Assembly (NCBI RefSeq): GCF_031181385.1
Contig: NZ_JAPSKV010000006.1
Coordinates: 130,379 to 194,378, forward strand
DNA: 64,000 nt
Reading direction: 5' to 3'
Origin: Fredinandcohnia onubensis
Lineage (GTDB): Bacteria; Bacillota; Bacilli; Bacillales; Bacillaceae_L
In this document: positions 9,286-17,185 of the stretch, one piece after another
Numbering within the stretch: position 1 is the stretch's first letter
How the letters are laid out: the number at the start of each line of letters is the position of its first letter
Position numbers and translations under genes: made by a program
The notes under the pieces: generated by a model
What the model was told of the DNA's origin: nothing
Databases searched by the model: none
The model's input: only the letters and a program-made list of their open reading frames with translations

Positions 9286-10257
9286 TTTTGCTAAATATTT
9301 TTCAATGTCATCTAGCATGAGGTTTGCTGCTAGAACGCCGCCTGCAGTATTCCAAATAGGGTCACTTACTTTGTGCACTTTTCCTTCCTTCACTGCATTT
9401 AAACCTTGCCATAACGGATTGTTAATCCAGTCTTCCTCGACCTTTGTAGCTTCTCCATTACCGGTTTCATAAGTGAAATAAAAGATTTCATCAGCATCCA
9501 TTAATGGAATTTTTTCTTGGTCAACTTCTCTTGCAAACTGATCTTCAGGATTTTCAGCAAATAAATCAACCTGATGCTGTGGACGTTTCAAGCCTAATTG
9601 TTCGAAAATCACACCTGAAAAAGAATCAGTATAATAAATCCGAGTTCTTCCTTCCATAAAACGCACAACTGACACTTCAGCATCGGTATTGATTTTTTCC
9701 TTAACTTGATTTAAATGGTCTTCAAATTCAGCAAGGACTTTTTTTCCTTCTTCTTCTTTATTGATGGCTTTTGAATAAAGGGTAAAGTTCTTTTGCCAAT
9801 CACCACGTAAATCCTCAGCAAAAACAGTTGGAGCAATCGCTTTTAGTTGCTCATAGATATCTTCCTGTCGCATTTTATTACCGATAATTAAGTCTGGCTC
9901 AAGTGCAGCAATGGCTTCGATATTTACATTGCTTTCTTCACCGACAACTTCTACACCTTCCATTTGATCCTCGATATGCTCGTACCATGGGTCGCCAATC
10001 CATGAACGAACAGCACCAACTGGTTTAACTCCCATTGCTAATAAGGCTTCTGTTCCTTCATTTGTTAAAATGACAATTCTTTCTGGATTTTTGCTAATTG
10101 GAGTCGTACCCATGGCATGTTCAACCGTGTATGTATTTGCTCCTTCAGTTTCATTGTTTCCTTTGTCTGTGTTATCTGCTGCACCACAAGCAGCTAAAAG
10201 AAGTGATAATACAGCTAAGGTTAGGAATCCTAGATAAGCTTTCTTTCTAAAGTTCAT
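9283..10257 (-). CDS. iron(III)-siderophore/citrate ABC transporter binding lipoprotein
   Basis: A 324-residue FecB-type (helical-backbone, two-lobed) solute-binding protein. The signal peptide ends in the lipobox LAAC with Cys24, so it is lipid-anchored outside the membrane. Family features are the NPERIVIL start of lobe 1, the EAIAALEPDLIIG region, and IWNTAGGVLAANLMLDDIEKYL at the C-terminus. The stretch YTVEHAMGTT resembles B. subtilis YfmC (ferric citrate) more than YfiY by memory, but the ligand is not certain. It is divergent from the permease genes, with three Fur-like boxes between, and has an AGGAGGAGA ribosome binding site. Confidence 0.93.
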   Translation of the reverse strand: MNFRKKAYLGFLTLAVLSLLLAACGAADNTDKGNNETEGANTYTVEHAMGTTPISKNPERIVILTNEGTEALLAMGVKPVGAVRSWIGDPWYEHIEDQMEGVEVVGEESNVNIEAIAALEPDLIIGNKMRQEDIYEQLKAIAPTVFAEDLRGDWQKNFTLYSKAINKEEEGKKVLAEFEDHLNQVKEKINTDAEVSVVRFMEGRTRIYYTDSFSGVIFEQLGLKRPQHQVDLFAENPEDQFAREVDQEKIPLMDADEIFYFTYETGNGEATKVEEDWINNPLWQGLNAVKEGKVHKVSDPIWNTAGGVLAANLMLDDIEKYLAK

Positions 10258-10277
10258 TATGTCTCCTCCTATTAATT

Positions 10278-10296
10278 GATAATGATTTTCAATTAC
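10278..10296. promoter_or_regulatory. Fur box 1
   Basis: The 19-mer GATAATGATTTTCAATTAC matches the Fur consensus (GATAATGATAATCATTATC) in its left half and in the TTTCA-type centre. It lies between the start codon and the -10 element of the binding-protein gene, a position expected to block transcription when iron is plentiful. Confidence 0.75.
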
Positions 10297-10300
10297 TTAT

Positions 10301-10330
10301 GATGATAAAATGAATTTAAACTTTAGTCAA
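10301..10330 (-). promoter_or_regulatory. sigma-A promoter of the iron-binding lipoprotein gene
   Basis: On the minus strand TTGACT is followed by a 17-bp spacer and TATCAT. It is immediately upstream of Fur box 1. Confidence 0.65.
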
Positions 10331-10338
10331 TACAAAAT

Positions 10339-10374
10339 TGAGAATGATTTTCATTTCGTTGACAATCATTCTCA
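10339..10374. promoter_or_regulatory. overlapping Fur boxes 2 and 3
   Basis: TGAGAATGATTTTCATTT (10339-10356) and GACAATCATTCTCA (10361-10374) are Fur-like half-site arrays. The two blocks also mirror each other (TGAGAATGA and TCATTCTCA). They cover the -35 element of the plus-strand promoter, so iron repression of the permease operon is expected. Confidence 0.8.
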
Positions 10375-10387
10375 CTTCAAATAGACT
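10359..10387 (+). promoter_or_regulatory. sigma-A promoter of the iron permease operon
   Basis: TTGACA, 17-bp spacer, TAGACT. The spacer holds Fur box 3. The start codon of the first gene is about 280 bp downstream, an unusually long leader filled by the repeat-like element at 10524-10644. Confidence 0.65.
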
Positions 10388-10523
10388 AAAAGAGAACTAA
10401 ATTACTAATTTCGCTTTCTTTTTCCGATGAATAAGAAGGCGTATGAAAAGTAAAGCCTAACAAAAAACGACCTAATAATAACATAAACATGTTTGTACAA
10501 AGTCATACATGTCTTTCTTACAA

Positions 10524-10644
10524 TGTCTAGCTCCGGGAGCCATCGGCTCGAGGTCATAAGCCAATCGTTTCGGAAGGCAAAAAGCGTCTTCTGTCAGCGC
10601 TCGTCTTATGCTTGTCGCCTAAATCTGTGCACCTTGCGCTTTTC
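10524..10644. repeat. dispersed-repeat-like structured element in the leader
   Basis: From TGTCTAGCTCC to GCGCTTTTC the sequence is GC-rich compared with its surroundings and contains nested inverted segments: GAGCC/GGCTC around ATC, CATAAG/CTTATG as outer arms, and an A5-looped GAAGGC/GCGTCTTC hairpin. From memory the frame GTCTAGCTCC...CTTATGCTTGTC...TTGCGCTTTTC recurs between genes in many Bacillaceae, but I cannot search to prove it. It is non-coding in practice: an open frame runs through it but lacks a ribosome binding site. Confidence 0.55.
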
Positions 10645-10669
10645 TAATTATTCAAGGAGTCTTACTATA

Positions 10670-11674
10670 ATGGTTTTGAAATCAAATCAAGCTAAATTTG
10701 CTGGACTTATTATCGGAATTTTATTATTACTTTTTTCAATGTGTGCAAGTATTGTGTATGGGTATACCGATACATCTTGGAAAATGGCCTATCAAACATT
10801 CACAGCTTTTGATGGTTCAAATGAACATATTATTATTGAAACAATTCGCTTACCTCGCGCACTTATTGCTGCAGCTGTTGGAGCAAGTTTAGGAATTGCG
10901 GGAGCATTAATGCAGGCTTTAACGAAAAATCCATTGGCATCACCAGGTATCTTCGGTGTAAATGCAGGAGCGGGATTTTTTATTGTAGCAGGTGTCTCGA
11001 TCTTCTCGATCAACTCCTTACAAGCCTTTACATGGGTTGCTTTTTTAGGAGCAGCGATTGCAGCATTTATCGTTTATTTTATTGGTTCACTAGGTCGAGA
11101 AGGTCTTACTCCAATGAAATTAACATTAGCGGGTGCGGCGATAGCCGCGATGTTCTCTTCCTTTACACAAGGATTACTGGTTATTGATGAAATGGCATTA
11201 GACCAAGTATTATTTTGGCTTGCTGGCTCTATTCAAGGACGAAAGCTTGAAATGTTAACGAGCGTTCTTCCTTATTTAGCAGTGGCATGGGCCGTCTCGC
11301 TTCTATTGGCCAATAAAATAAATGTTCTAACAATGGGTGAGGATGTTGCAAAAGGCTTAGGACAGCGAACTGGAACTGTTAAGCTATTAACAGCCTTTAC
11401 GATAATTCTACTTGCTGGTGGTGCAGTGGCAGTTGCCGGACCAATTGGATTTATTGGGATAGTCATTCCACACCTTGCGAGGAGCTTAGTAGGAATTGAT
11501 CATCGATGGATCCTGCCATTCTGTGGGATTCTTGGTGGCGTATTACTTCTACTAGCTGACATAGCTGCCAGATATATTGTTATGCCAGAAGAGGTGCCAG
11601 TCGGTGTTATGACAGCTTTAATTGGAACACCTTTCTTTATTTATGTGGCAAGAAAGGGGTTTCGTAAAGCATGA
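10670..11674 (+). CDS. FecCD-family iron-siderophore ABC permease (first)
   Basis: A 334-residue membrane protein of the FecCD/BtuC family with the usual length and about ten transmembrane helices. The ATG at 10670 lies ten bases after AAGGAG; the upstream frame reads through the repeat element and has no site. Family motifs are IRLPRALIAAAVGASLGIAGALMQ-type TM2-3 (around residues 60-90) and the GPIGFIGIVIPHLAR cytoplasmic coupling loop near residue 260. It forms a heterodimeric channel with the next gene, which it overlaps by 4 bp (ATGA). Confidence 0.93.
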   Translation: MVLKSNQAKFAGLIIGILLLLFSMCASIVYGYTDTSWKMAYQTFTAFDGSNEHIIIETIRLPRALIAAAVGASLGIAGALMQALTKNPLASPGIFGVNAGAGFFIVAGVSIFSINSLQAFTWVAFLGAAIAAFIVYFIGSLGREGLTPMKLTLAGAAIAAMFSSFTQGLLVIDEMALDQVLFWLAGSIQGRKLEMLTSVLPYLAVAWAVSLLLANKINVLTMGEDVAKGLGQRTGTVKLLTAFTIILLAGGAVAVAGPIGFIGIVIPHLARSLVGIDHRWILPFCGILGGVLLLLADIAARYIVMPEEVPVGVMTALIGTPFFIYVARKGFRKA

Positions 11675-12729
11675 ATAAATATCGATCCGTTCGATTTGGA
11701 AAAAAGGCAAACATCTCTTATTTAATTGATCATAAATCATTTATAACGGTTCTCGTTCTAATGGTAGTAACAATTATTTTATTTTTAGTCAGTACAGGTT
11801 TAGGTGAAATGAAGATAGACCCTGTTACTGTTGTAAAAACATTGTTTGGATATGGCTCTAGAATGGAACAATTGGTTGTCACCTCGTTTCGTTTACCAAG
11901 AATTATCATTGCATTTTTTGTGGGTATGGCGCTTGCAGCTGCAGGTAGTATTCTGCAAGGAATTATTCGTAACCCATTAGCGTCGCCAGATATTTTAGGA
12001 ATTACAGGTGGTGCGTCTGTTGCGGTTGTTGCCTTCTTAACCATTTTTTCGAATTCTAGTAATGCTTTAACAGTTAGTATAAAATGGATGCCTGTCGCTG
12101 CATTTATTGGTGCGACTGTTGTCGCCTTTTTAGTCTATGTTTTGGCATGGAAAAATGGTGTTTCGCCCATTCGCCTTGTGCTCATCGGAATTGGTGTTTC
12201 TGCCCTCACACAAGCATTGACAACAACATTTATGGTAATGGGTCCAATTTATCAAGCTAGCCAGGCAAATATTTGGATTACAGGTACTGTCAATGGTTCA
12301 ACATGGGCAAATGTACAAATACTAAGTCCTGTTGTCATTATTTTATTGATCATCTGCTTCATGCTTGCACGACACCTAAACATTCAAGAACTAGGCGAAG
12401 AGCTAGCAACCGGAGTAGGAAGTGCCGTTCAAAAACATAGATTTCTTTTATTGTTACTAAGTACTGCATTAACAGGTAGTGCAGTTGCGTTTGCCGGCGG
12501 GATTGGTTTCGTTGGATTAATGGCACCACATATGGCACGGAGATTGGTCGGTTCAGCCTTTGGAGCATTACTCCCAACTGCTGCCCTTTTAGGGGGGATT
12601 CTTGTCATGCTGGCTGATTTAGTAGGGAGAACCGCTTTCTCTCCAACTGAAGTACCAGCAGGCGTGTTCACAGCTGCCATCGGAGCACCTTATTTTATTT
12701 ACTTGCTTTATAAGTCTAGAAACAGCTAG
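11671..12729 (+). CDS. FecCD-family iron-siderophore ABC permease (second)
   Basis: A 352-residue FecCD-family permease paralogous to the preceding gene. The FRLPRIIIAFFVGMALAAAG segment and the GIGFVGLMAPHMARRLVG coupling loop are present. A basic 25-residue cytoplasmic leader precedes the first helix. Its ATG overlaps the stop of the first permease, indicating translational coupling, and the ATPase gene starts 24 bp further on. Together they should import a ferric siderophore with the divergent binding lipoprotein. Confidence 0.93.
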   Translation: MNKYRSVRFGKKANISYLIDHKSFITVLVLMVVTIILFLVSTGLGEMKIDPVTVVKTLFGYGSRMEQLVVTSFRLPRIIIAFFVGMALAAAGSILQGIIRNPLASPDILGITGGASVAVVAFLTIFSNSSNALTVSIKWMPVAAFIGATVVAFLVYVLAWKNGVSPIRLVLIGIGVSALTQALTTTFMVMGPIYQASQANIWITGTVNGSTWANVQILSPVVIILLIICFMLARHLNIQELGEELATGVGSAVQKHRFLLLLLSTALTGSAVAFAGGIGFVGLMAPHMARRLVGSAFGALLPTAALLGGILVMLADLVGRTAFSPTEVPAGVFTAAIGAPYFIYLLYKSRNS

Positions 12730-12753
12730 AAAAAGTTAAAGGGGGCGAATTGG

Positions 12754-13563
12754 ATGAATGCACTGAAAACGGAAAGCTTAACATTATCGTACGGAGACTC
12801 CATTATCATTGAAGACTTGCATCTTGAAATTCCAAAAGGGGAGATCACCGTCTTCATTGGTGGAAATGGTTGTGGGAAATCAACTTTGTTGCGTTCTCTA
12901 GCAAGACTATTAAAGCCAAAACAAGGTGCTGTTCTCCTTGAAGGGGAGAAAATCGCTAAACTTCCGACAAAAGAAATAGCAAGAAAGCTTGCCATCCTTC
13001 CCCAAGGACCAACTGCACCAGAAGGGCTAACCGTCCTCCAATTAGTGAAACAAGGGCGTTATCCTTACCAAAATTGGCTTAAGCAATGGACAGAGGAAGA
13101 CGAAAAAATGGTTAATCACGCACTAGAAGCTACCAATATGAAGGATTTCGCAGAACGCACGGTGGATTCCCTCTCGGGTGGACAACGTCAGCGTGCTTGG
13201 ATTGCAATGACACTTGCGCAGCAAACCGATATTATCTTACTTGATGAACCAACAACATATCTTGATATGACACACCAAATCGAAATTTTAGATCTGTTAT
13301 TTGAACTTAATGAAACAGAACAACGAACCATCATAATGGTACTGCATGATTTAAATTTAGCATGCCGCTATGCCCATCATATTGTCGCAATTAAAAACAA
13401 ACAAATATACGGGCAGGGCAAGCCTGAATTTGTTGTGAATAAGAGTCTTGTCAAAGATGTGTTTGGCATGGATTGTGATGTAGCCACTGATCCATTGTTT
13501 GGAACGCCTCTATGCATTCCGCACGGCAAAGGAAGACGTATACTAAATAAGGTAGGAGTTTAA
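12754..13563 (+). CDS. yusV: iron-siderophore ABC transporter ATPase, YusV-like
   Basis: A 269-residue ABC ATPase with Walker [10 protein letters not shown] (K42), signature SGGQRQR (141-147), Walker B ending D164-E165, and the switch His in [12 protein letters not shown]. The start has AAAGGGGG upstream. Sequence and position next to a DUF2573 (YusU-like) gene fit B. subtilis YusV, which there energises several siderophore systems encoded elsewhere. Here the ATPase sits in one operon with both permeases, and it may also serve unlinked transporters. Confidence 0.9.
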   Translation: MNALKTESLTLSYGDSIIIEDLHLEIPKGEITVFIGGNGCGKSTLLRSLARLLKPKQGAVLLEGEKIAKLPTKEIARKLAILPQGPTAPEGLTVLQLVKQGRYPYQNWLKQWTEEDEKMVNHALEATNMKDFAERTVDSLSGGQRQRAWIAMTLAQQTDIILLDEPTTYLDMTHQIEILDLLFELNETEQRTIIMVLHDLNLACRYAHHIVAIKNKQIYGQGKPEFVVNKSLVKDVFGMDCDVATDPLFGTPLCIPHGKGRRILNKVGV

Positions 13564-13564
13564 T

Positions 13565-14371
13565 ATGTCAAACCTCCTTTTGGAAACAGAAATCGAACAA
13601 TTAAAGGAATTTCGTTTTAGTCATCAACAATTCCAATCAAACCTATCAAGTCCTGTGATAGAGCTTTTAGAGGACGAGAAGATCAAACAATATTTGGAGA
13701 ATGTCCAGCAGAAGATATCTGCACCAGATAAACGAGTAGCGGCCTCCATGTTCATGAAACGTTATGGATTTTTTGCTGTCTTGAATTTGTATGCAATGAC
13801 AGTTTTAAATAAGCGATTAGATGTTTCATTGACTAATATTTCATTAGAAACAAGTGAAGAAGAGGAAATCTGGTATTGGAATCCGAAGTTCTACTTTTTT
13901 AACCTTCATACAGTATCCAGTCCTTCTGAATCTAGAGAGCAATGGCGAAACGAAACGATTCGGGCTATTTTTCATGAGAATATCCATAATGTCTTAATGG
14001 CTCTATCTGAGCATTCTGGCCTCTCGAAGAAAGTCCTTTGGGAAAATATTGCGATATATGTGTATTGGCTCTATGAATCTGTACTGGCAAAACCGAAGTT
14101 TGATGAAAAACGAGAGATGATCCAAGACGATTTTAAGTATCTTGTAAAGAATGCGGAAGGGGAACTATTTGGTCCGATAGATTTTAACCCCTTATCACGT
14201 TATTACGGTATAAAGGTGTATCGCCCAGAATACGAACAGAACATTCGAACAAGGACAACATGTTGTCTTTACTATAAAACCAAAAGTACCGGAGACCGTT
14301 GCAAAACCTGTCCGCTAAACTGCAAAATAGGAGTTAATAAAAATGAATCAAAAAATAGAAGAACAAGTTGA
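13565..14371 (+). CDS. FhuF-like ferric-siderophore reductase (2Fe-2S)
   Basis: A 268-residue cytoplasmic protein beginning one base after the ATPase stop. The C-terminal end has the FhuF-type 2Fe-2S ligand set: C233-C234, then C246 and C249 (CC, eleven residues, CxxC), with an extra Cys253. FhuF proteins reduce the imported ferric siderophore to release Fe(II). The rest is weakly conserved, as in the family, with a His-containing segment FHENIHN near residue 137. It overlaps the next gene by 29 bp. The general call is secure; the siderophore is not. Confidence 0.88.
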   Translation: MSNLLLETEIEQLKEFRFSHQQFQSNLSSPVIELLEDEKIKQYLENVQQKISAPDKRVAASMFMKRYGFFAVLNLYAMTVLNKRLDVSLTNISLETSEEEEIWYWNPKFYFFNLHTVSSPSESREQWRNETIRAIFHENIHNVLMALSEHSGLSKKVLWENIAIYVYWLYESVLAKPKFDEKREMIQDDFKYLVKNAEGELFGPIDFNPLSRYYGIKVYRPEYEQNIRTRTTCCLYYKTKSTGDRCKTCPLNCKIGVNKNESKNRRTS

Positions 14372-14591
14372 TGGATTACTAGAAAAATACACAGAGCTTT
14401 TACTTGGAGAAAGTTCCCCAGAACTAAAGGAAAAAGTGAAGCTATGGTCCTTATATATGCATATTTCAAAATCAATGCCACCTCTAGCAAAGCACTGGAA
14501 CGAAACCTATCCAGATGCAAAGGATGGCATTAAGGAAATCATTGCAGAAATCAAAAAATTAAATGAGGAACATCGTTCAAAAAATAAATAG
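14343..14591 (+). CDS. yusU: DUF2573 family protein, YusU-like
   Basis: An 82-residue, highly charged, mostly helical soluble protein, of the DUF2573 family (B. subtilis YusU) by memory of the motif WxLYxHIxKxMPPLxKHWNExxP. The ATG sits inside the end of the FhuF-like gene, six bases after TAGGAG, so it is translated from the same mRNA. Function is unknown; conserved linkage with YusV suggests a link with iron uptake, but this is inference. It is last in the operon. Confidence 0.8.
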   Translation: MNQKIEEQVDGLLEKYTELLLGESSPELKEKVKLWSLYMHISKSMPPLAKHWNETYPDAKDGIKEIIAEIKKLNEEHRSKNK

Positions 14592-14630
14592 AGATGAGGC
14601 ACCAACAAATGGGCTTCATCTCTTTTTTTC

Positions 14631-14984
14631 TTATTGAACCGTATTATGGTTTGGGAATTGCGTTGTTGTATAGTTATAAAATTGTTGCAGCTTTTGTTGA
14701 ACCTTTTGAGTTTCTTCTTCCTCAAGCTTATACCAGCCATTCTTGAACATAAGATTGTATAGCTCTCTTTGGCAGTCCTGTGTTTCATTAAAAATGGAAC
14801 GGATATCTTCATAAAGTCCATCATGACTCATCTCATTCAAGGCAGTGCTATATGCAGCGGTCATATATTTTTCCGTTGCAAGCATGTCATTGATAAAATC
14901 ACGATCATTCATTGCTGGTGTTTTTGGAACGCTCGTTTTTGGATTACTTACCTGATTTGGATTTTGGTTCATTTGCTGATTCAT
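14631..14984 (-). CDS. CotF-like spore coat protein
   Basis: A 117-residue protein with an Asn/Gln/Pro-rich N-terminus (about 22 residues) and a CotF-family helical domain: NDRDFINDMLATEKYMTAAY followed by EMSHDGLYEDIRSIFNETQDCQRELYNLMFKNGWY-type core (about residues 26-88). The ATG has GAAGGAGGG upstream. It lies 15 bp after the second coat-like gene in the same direction and probably shares its transcript. CotF proteins are spore coat components; paralogues are common in Bacillus. Confidence 0.88.
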   Translation of the reverse strand: MNQQMNQNPNQVSNPKTSVPKTPAMNDRDFINDMLATEKYMTAAYSTALNEMSHDGLYEDIRSIFNETQDCQRELYNLMFKNGWYKLEEEETQKVQQKLQQFYNYTTTQFPNHNTVQ

Positions 14985-14999
14985 TATGTAGCCCTCCTT

Positions 15000-15320
15000 C
15001 TATTGCATTTGCTGGCTTTGTTGATTTTGGCTCGGTTGCTGTGGTGCTTGACCCGTATGCTTTTGCATATGATCTAAAATTTGTCGATAATGGCGCTCAT
15101 GCATTTGGCATGCTTTTTCGAGTGCTTGAGAGATTTCAGGCATCTGACATTGGCCTGCAAAGAAATGTGCCTTTTTTAAGGCTAAAAGGTTCCAGGACAT
15201 CATATCTGTTAAGTATAAGAGGTCCTTTGATGTAATAACTGCTGGAGTTTCTGACATTTGTCCACTCTTTGGAGTATAAAAAGGTTGCTGTTGCTGCTGT
15301 TGTGATTGCTGTTGTTGCAT
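15000..15320 (-). CDS. yusN: CotF/YusN-like spore coat protein
   Basis: A 106-residue protein with glutamine-rich ends (ten of the first twelve residues are Gln) around a helical core of about 75 residues. The core has the CotF-family layout (ITSKDLLYLTDMMSWNLLALKKAHFFA and HERHYRQILDHM). The ATG follows AAGGAGGG. Its place beside proline dehydrogenase matches B. subtilis yusN. It is the first gene of a two-gene coat unit. Confidence 0.8.
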   Translation of the reverse strand: MQQQQSQQQQQQPFYTPKSGQMSETPAVITSKDLLYLTDMMSWNLLALKKAHFFAGQCQMPEISQALEKACQMHERHYRQILDHMQKHTGQAPQQPSQNQQSQQMQ

Positions 15321-15373
15321 TTAAAAACCCTCCTTATCCTATTTTTCATTATTAGGTTGCCAACAAAACGTTT

Positions 15374-15392
15374 TTGTATGCAGTGCATACAA
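15374..15392. promoter_or_regulatory. 19-bp perfect palindrome, operator-like
   Basis: TTGTATGCAGTGCATACAA is a perfect 9-1-9 inverted repeat in the 218-bp gap between the divergent coat unit and proline dehydrogenase. The length and symmetry are those of a transcription-factor site, for example of GntR type. No matching regulator gene is in the window. Confidence 0.5.
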
Positions 15393-15538
15393 TGAAATAG
15401 GGTAGTAATCCAGAATGTAAGCGTTCGACAAAAATTTCTGGGTATATATCCAAAGTATTTTAAACGTGATAAAATAAATGAGAATTTAGGTAGATTCATA
15501 GACTACAGCTAGAAGTACATTTCGAGGGGGAAATTGAA

Positions 15539-16456
15539 ATGGAACAAATTTTACGTAACTTCTTTTTATTTTTATCAAAAAATAGAGCGTTTACAAAACT
15601 AGCGAGGAAATATGGCTTGCGCTTTGGTGCAGCTAGATTTGTCGCTGGAGAAACAATAGATTTAGCTGTAAAAAAAATCAAAGAGCTAAATGCAAAAGGC
15701 CTCGCGGTCACCATCGATTACCTCGGTGAATTCGTTGACAGTATAGAAGAGGCGAATCGTATGGCTGACGGTTCAATTGAGGCAATCAAAGCAATTGGCA
15801 GAGAAAAGCTAAATGCACAACTATCCTTAAAAATGACCTCAATGGGATTGGATATTTCAGATGAGGTAGTTATGAATAATATGAGACGTATCCTTGATGC
15901 CGCAAAAGAAAACGATGTCTTCGTGACGATTGACATGGAAGACTACTCACGATGCGCAAAGACAATTGAGATTTTTAAAGAACTACGGAAAGACTACGAT
16001 AATGTTGGAACTGTAATCCAATCTTATCTTTATCGAACTGTCCAAGATATAGAAGACTTAAATGAATATCATCCAAATCTACGTCTTGTAAAAGGCGCTT
16101 ATAAAGAATCTCCAGAAGTAGCATTTCCTGACAAGAAAGACGTCGATGAGAACTTTAAGAAAATCATTAAAATGCATTTGTTGAATGGAAACTATACCGC
16201 AGTTGCTTCTCATGATGAGGCAATGATTCAATATACGAAGGAATTAGTAAAGGAACATAATATAAGTAATGACCAATTCGAGTTCCAAATGCTCTACGGG
16301 ATTCGATCAGAACGCCATGAGGAACTTGTAAAAGAAGGATATACAATGCGCGTGTATGTACCATATGGAACGGACTGGTATGGCTATTTCATGAGACGTC
16401 TTGCAGAACGACCAGCAAATGTTGCGTTTGTTTTAAAAGGAGTTTTTGGAAAGTAG
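15539..16456 (+). CDS. fadM: proline dehydrogenase (FadM/YusM)
   Basis: A 305-residue FAD-dependent proline dehydrogenase, oxidising L-proline to pyrroline-5-carboxylate. It is the short, monofunctional Gram-positive type with a TIM-barrel fold. Recognisable elements are VTIDYLGE near residue 58, RLVKGAYKE (around 182) and the C-terminal YVPYGTDWYGYFMRRLAERP with the two Arg that bind the substrate carboxylate. The start ATG follows GAGGGGGAAA. The partner pyrroline-5-carboxylate dehydrogenase is not in the window. The neighbouring fad genes have the same direction, but a strong terminator and about 700 bp lie between. Confidence 0.95.
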   Translation: MEQILRNFFLFLSKNRAFTKLARKYGLRFGAARFVAGETIDLAVKKIKELNAKGLAVTIDYLGEFVDSIEEANRMADGSIEAIKAIGREKLNAQLSLKMTSMGLDISDEVVMNNMRRILDAAKENDVFVTIDMEDYSRCAKTIEIFKELRKDYDNVGTVIQSYLYRTVQDIEDLNEYHPNLRLVKGAYKESPEVAFPDKKDVDENFKKIIKMHLLNGNYTAVASHDEAMIQYTKELVKEHNISNDQFEFQMLYGIRSERHEELVKEGYTMRVYVPYGTDWYGYFMRRLAERPANVAFVLKGVFGK

Positions 16457-16465
16457 GATACTAAT

Positions 16466-16510
16466 AAAGCAGTGCGAGGGAAAACAAGATGTGTATTCTC
16501 GCGCTGCTTT
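16466..16510 (+). terminator. terminator after proline dehydrogenase
   Basis: AAAGCAGTGCGAG pairs with CTCGCGCTGCTTT (13 bp, one G-U) across a 19-nt loop, followed by a broken T run. Confidence 0.75.
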
Positions 16511-16595
16511 TCTGTTTCTTTCTCTAGATTATGAAGATACTTCAGGGTTTGAGTGGATGAAGGGGATTGGGTTGAAGAATTTGCCGCGAATTCCT

Positions 16596-16762
16596 CTTCA
16601 TCAAGGTGATGAAGGCACTTAAGCTCAAGAGTTCGTATCGTAAAGTTCTTCATCGAAGTGATGAAGGCACTTAGGCCCAAGAGTTCGCATTGTAAAGTCC
16701 TTCATCGAAGTGATGAAGTCCCGAAACACAACGCGAGAGCCGCCGTAAAGTCCTTCATCACC
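16596..16762. repeat. 52-bp tandem repeat, each unit with a CTTCATC/GATGAAG hairpin
   Basis: CTTCATC occurs at 16596, 16648, 16700 and 16753, giving periods of 52, 52 and 53. Each full unit reads CTTCATC, 5 nt, GATGAAG (a 7-bp hairpin), then a spacer ending in TAAAGTC or TAAAGTT. Units 1 and 2 are nearly alike, unit 3 diverges in its spacer and a fourth is cut after CTTCATC. No credible gene spans it. It differs in sequence from the 53-bp array at position 1. Confidence 0.8.
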
Positions 16763-16786
16763 CCAGCCCCAAAAAACTACTACCTA

Positions 16787-16936
16787 TTATCCTTCTCCGC
16801 CCGTATTATGAGCTCCGTATTGTTGGTTTGTGGATTGAGTTTTTCCGCTTCTCGCTCTTGTATCAGGACCTGCATTTCCCTTTACACTTGCTGCACTAAC
16901 CGCTCGTTTTGATGGGTTTTTATCAACTTTAGCCAT
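16787..16936 (-). CDS. yuzL: small YuzL-like protein
   Basis: A 49-residue basic, Gly/Ser/Asn-rich protein. The ATG at 16936 is preceded on the minus strand by GGAGGTG seven bases away, and two stop codons lie close together at the end. The N-terminal motif MAKxxKNPSKxxxSAASVKG matches my recollection of the YuzL family of small Bacillus proteins, encoded next to fadN in B. subtilis. The composition resembles minor small acid-soluble spore proteins, but function is unknown. It is divergent from fadN. I am fairly sure that it is a real gene. Confidence 0.78.
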   Translation of the reverse strand: MAKVDKNPSKRAVSAASVKGNAGPDTRARSGKTQSTNQQYGAHNTGGEG

Positions 16937-17132
16937 TTGATTCACCTCCAGTTATTAGAATCACCTGAATCTCAACTTTCAATGCGAATTCCAAAGAAAA
17001 ACAAAAATTGTTTGTTGAATATATTGCGAAAATTAAAATATTGCTTTATATTTAGATATAAAGGAACTCATTCTTCTGGTTGCTCAAAAATCCAATAGCG
17101 AATAGAATATTGATATTTTTTTGAAGCAAAAA

Positions 17133-17150
17133 TGAATGAGCATTCATTCA
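17133..17150. promoter_or_regulatory. FadR operator upstream of fadN
   Basis: TGAATGAGCATTCATTCA is a perfect inverted repeat matching the Bacillus FadR (YsiA) consensus TGAATGANTANTCATTCA. It lies 35 bp before the fadN start codon. FadR of the TetR family represses beta-oxidation genes and is released by long-chain acyl-CoA. Confidence 0.9.
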
Positions 17151-17185
17151 AATGTTCAAAAAGCATAAAAAGGAGGAAACTGTGA

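Noticed and set aside
10493-10669. N-terminal extension of the first iron permease from 10493
   Set aside because: It reads through the repeat-like element, has no ribosome binding site and no homology to FecCD N-termini; ATG 10670 with AAGGAG is better.
16596-16762. 52-bp repeats as a CRISPR or as part of a gene on the minus strand
   Set aside because: Spacers are copies of each other, not unique, and the frames across them have no ribosome binding site.
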